From assembly GCA_030544235.1 (NCBI GenBank), contig CM060477.1, positions 23,558,934 through 23,622,933 of the forward strand: 64,000 bases of DNA, written 5' to 3'. Source of the stretch: Lepturacanthus savala (taxonomy: Eukaryota; Chordata; Actinopteri; Scombriformes; Trichiuridae). This document shows, in pieces, positions 61,470 through 64,000 of the stretch (positions are counted from its first letter, which is position 1; each line of letters begins with the position of its first letter). A program made the translations under genes and the position numbers. The notes beneath the pieces are model-generated. The model had not been told where the DNA came from and made no database searches. It worked only from the letters and a program-made list of their open reading frames with translations.

Positions 61470-64000
61470 AGCTTTTCCAGGTGAATTTCTGATCCAAAAC
61501 TATACCATTTCACATAAAATAAAAGGTAAATAATATTTTCTGTAAAAATATTGTACTGATGTAGGCCTACATAGCATTTTGTCTTTTTGTGCTCTTCCGA
61601 CCGAGAGAATGCATATGGAGCAATAAAAACTTTAAAGCACAAACCACATGAAAACAATAGCTTTTCCAGGTGAATTTCTGATCCAAAACTATCCCATTTT
61701 ACATATAGTAAAAGGTAAATAAGATTTTCTGTAAAAATATTGTACTGATTTAGGCCTACATAGCTATTTGTCTTTTTGTGCTCTTCTGACCGAAAGAATG
61801 CATATGGAGCAATAAAAACTTTAAAACACAAACCACATGAAAACAATAGCTTTTCCAGGTGAATTTCTGATCCAAAACTATACCATTTCACATAAAATAA
61901 AAGGTAAATAATATTTTCTGTAAAAATATTGTACTGATGTAGGCCTACATAGCATTTTGTCTTTTTGTGCTCTTCCGACCGAGAGAATGCATATGGAGCA
62001 ATAAAAACTTTAAAACACAAACCACATGAAAACAATACCTTTTCCAGGTGAATTTCTGATCCAAAACTATACCATTTCACATAAAATAAAAGGTAAATAA
62101 GATTTTCTGTAAAAATATTGTACTGATGTAGGCCTACATAGCATTTTGTCTTTTTGTGTTCTTCCGACCGAGAGAATGCATATGGAGCAATAAAAACTTT
62201 AAAACACAAACCACATGAAAACAATAGGTTTTCCAGGTGAATTTCTAATCCAAAACTATACCATTTCACATAAAATAAAAGGTAAATAAGATTTTCAGTA
62301 AAAATATTGTACTGATGTAGGCCTACATAGCATTTTGTCTTTTTGTGCTCTTCCGACCGAGAGAATGCATATGGAGCAATAAAAACTTTAAAGCACAAAC
62401 CACATGAAAACAATAGCTTTTCCAGGTGAATTTCTGATCCAAAACTATCCCATTTTACATATAGTAAAAGGTAAATAAGATTTTCTGTAAAAATATTGTA
62501 CTGATTTAGGCCTACATAGAATTTTGTCTTTTTGTGTTCTTCCGACCGAGAGAATGCATATGGAGCAAAAAAAACTTTAAAGCACAAACCACATAAAAAC
62601 AATAGCTTTTCCAGGTGAATTTCTGATCCAAAACTATACCATTTCACATAAAATAAAAGGTAAATAATATTTTCTGTAAAAATATTGTACTGATGTAGGC
62701 CTACATAGCATTTTGTCTTTTTGTGCTCTTCCGACCGAGAGAATGCATATGGAGCAATAAAAACTTTAAAGCACAAACCACATGAAAACAATAGCTTTTC
62801 CAGGTGAATTTCTGATCCAAAACTATCCCATTTTACATATAGTAAAAGGTAAATAAGATTTTCTGTAAAAATATTGTACTGATTTAGGCCTACATAGCAT
62901 TTTGTCTTTTTGTGTTCTTCCGACCGAGAGAATGCATATGGAGCAATAAAAACTTTAAAGCACAAACCACATAAAAACAATAGCTTTTCCAGGTGAATTT
63001 CTGATCCAAAACTATACCATTTCACATAAAATAAAAGGTAAATAATATTTTCTGTAAAAATATTGTACTGATGTAGGCCTACATAGCATTTTGTCTTTTT
63101 GTGCTCTTCCGACCGAGAGAATGCATATGGAGCAATAAAAACTTTAAAGCACAAACCACATGAAAACAATAGCTTTTCCAGGTGAATTTCTGATCCAAAA
63201 CTATCCCATTTTACATATAGTAAAAGGTAAATAAGATTTTCTGTAAAAATATTGTACTGATTTAGGCCTACATAGCTATTTGTCTTTTTGTGCTCTTCTG
63301 ACCGAAAGAATGCATATGGAGCAATAAAAACTTTAAAACACAAACCACATGAAAACAATAGCTTTTCCAGGTGAATTTCTGATCCAAAACTATACCATTT
63401 CACATAAAATAAAAGGTAAATAATATTTTCTGTAAAAATATTGTACTGATGTAGGCCTACATAGCATTTTGTCTTTTTGTGCTCTTCCGACCGAGAGAAT
63501 GCATATGGAGCAATAAAAACTTTAAAACACAAACCACATGAAAACAATACCTTTTCCAGGTGAATTTCTGATCCAAAACTATACCATTTCACATAAAATA
63601 AAAGGTAAATAAGATTTTCTGTAAAAATATTGTACTGATGTAGGCCTACATAGCATTTTGTCTTTTTGTGTTCTTCCGACCGAGAGAATGCATATGGAGC
63701 AATAAAAACTTTAAAACACAAACCACATGAAAACAATAGGTTTTCCAGGTGAATTTCTAATCCAAAACTATACCATTTCACATAAAATAAAAGGTAAATA
63801 AGATTTTCAGTAAAAATATTGTACTGATGTAGGCCTACATAGCATTTTGTCTTTTTGTGCTCTTCCGACCGAGAGAATGCATATGGAGCAATAAAAACTT
63901 TAAAGCACAAACCACATGAAAACAATAGCTTTTCCAGGTGAATTTCTGATCCAAAACTATCCCATTTTACATATAGTAAAAGGTAAATAAGATTTTCTGT
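61470..64000. repeat. Eight-monomer higher-order repeat (1,512 bp), 1.7 copies, open to the right
   Basis: TAGCTATTTG is at 61761 and 63273, and ATTTTCAG is at 62291 and 63803, both exactly 1,512 bp apart. 61,470-62,488 matches 62,982-64,000 to the end of the window. Inside the unit, 62,505-62,880 and 62,883-63,060 are also related at 378 bp (two monomers). The repeat probably continues beyond the window. Confidence 0.88.

Larger units (their letters stand above)
43041..61470. repeat. Array domain D
   Basis: This domain is defined by two markers found only here. A 1-bp insertion, A in the palindrome centre, occurs at 43041, 45877, 47012, 47769, 49660, 55898 and 59869. An ATTTTACTG unit occurs with the triplet at 44541, 48324, 50971, 53050, 54940, 57588, 58533 and 61175. 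A CTTTTAGTC unit (first seen at 40,971 in domain C) recurs near 45129, 46263, 48911, 50425, 52503 and 55151. Spacing of the ATTTTACTG units is 20, 14, 11, 10, 14, 5 and 14 monomers. The domain therefore behaves like a mosaic of a few cassettes, not a regular higher-order repeat. Confidence 0.7.
1..64000. repeat. 189-bp tandem satellite array, 339 monomer equivalents, filling the window
   Basis: Every stretch read is a copy of one 189-bp unit in the same orientation; no inverted copy was seen. Recognisable landmarks in order within the unit are AATATT (1-6), the palindrome ATGTAGGCCTACAT (13-26), a T-rich tract ending GTGCTCTTC, a highly conserved box at 53-78 (GACCGAGAGAATG onward, through CATATGG), the A-rich segment with AATAAAAAC, CAGGTGAATTT, CTATACCATTT and GTAAATAAGATTTTCTGT. 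Copies differ at a limited set of sites, about 30, each with two to four alternative states. Counting all indels seen (net -68) reproduces the window length exactly as 339 units minus 3 bases. No unique DNA is present, so the array extends past both edges and its true size is unknown. This is a classic eukaryotic satellite; 189 bp is near a nucleosome repeat length. Centromeric function is possible but not shown by the sequence. Confidence 0.98.

Noticed and set aside
7..63925. Long minus-strand open frames (65 to 1,476 residues) as a repeat-protein gene family
   Set aside because: They exist because the unit is 63 codons long with an open frame. The consensus has no ATG, apparent starts are TTG or GTG, edges coincide with stop variants or indels, variants are mostly non-silent by rough count, and no splice, promoter or unique domain is seen.
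1..64000. CRISPR array
   Set aside because: Repeats are 189 bp, directly adjacent, and there are no unique spacers.
1..64000. CENP-B box
   Set aside because: I compared the CENP-B core pattern (TTCG followed by A and CGGG at set spacing) with both strands of the consensus. GACCGAGAG and its complement CTCTCGGTC do not fit it.
1..64000. Telomeric repeat, rDNA spacer, tRNA or other RNA gene
   Set aside because: No short G-rich telomere repeat, no rRNA-like or tRNA-like segment, and no sequence outside the monomer is present.
1..64000. Assembly artefact from read collapse or artificial repetition
   Set aside because: Private single-base changes and irregular block lengths are distributed as expected for real sequence. 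Local copy number in the near-identical block at 25,672-29,790 remains the least certain part.
1..64000. Bacterial or phage origin
   Set aside because: A homogeneous array of this length and unit size, with higher-order structure and no genes, is not known from prokaryotic replicons and fits eukaryotic satellite DNA.

Overview
The whole 64,000-base window is one uninterrupted tandem satellite array. The monomer is 189 bp and about 32 percent G+C (60 of 189 bases counted on one consensus unit). The window starts at the first base of a unit in my numbering (AATATT = position 1) and stops three bases short of a unit end. I saw 31 small indel instances, with a net change of -68 bases, and 339 x 189 - 3 - 68 = 64,000 exactly. 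The window therefore holds 339 monomer equivalents, and I saw no unique spacer, flanking sequence, transposon, RNA gene or ordinary protein gene. The array runs off both ends. Its size, AT-richness, nucleosome-scale period and higher-order structure indicate a eukaryotic nuclear genome, in heterochromatin or a centromere or subtelomere-like block. I cannot name the species.

Layout, by diagnostic variants. Domain A (about 1-10,980) has C-for-G stop variants at unit position 7 and a CCAAGTG variant. Domain B (about 10,980-34,150) has a 3-bp deletion, 4/5-bp deletions at a palindrome, and TTTTACAGG, CCGTTTCC and CCATGTG variants. Domain C (about 34,150-43,040) has a 1,323-bp repeat and an AGGTTTTCC/TCTAATCC unit class. 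Domain D (about 43,041-61,470) has a 1-bp insertion in the palindrome and an ATTTTACTG class. Domain E (about 61,470-64,000) has a 1,512-bp repeat that continues off the edge. Within the domains there are higher-order repeats of 4, 6, 7, 8, 9 and 13 monomers, and copies of 0.9-2 kb displaced by up to 7.5 kb. Seven-monomer (about 1,323 bp) repeats arose in at least four places.

One minus-strand frame is open through most monomers because 189 is a multiple of three. It gives long apparent proteins (up to 1,476 residues) built of a 63-residue repeat. I do not call these genes. The consensus frame has no ATG, the apparent starts are TTG or GTG, I count 31 in-frame stop variants plus frameshifting indels, and the variation does not look concentrated at silent sites. 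The most interesting features are a 14-bp perfect palindrome in each standard unit, where most frameshifting indels fall, and the record of repeated local amplification and short-tract exchange.
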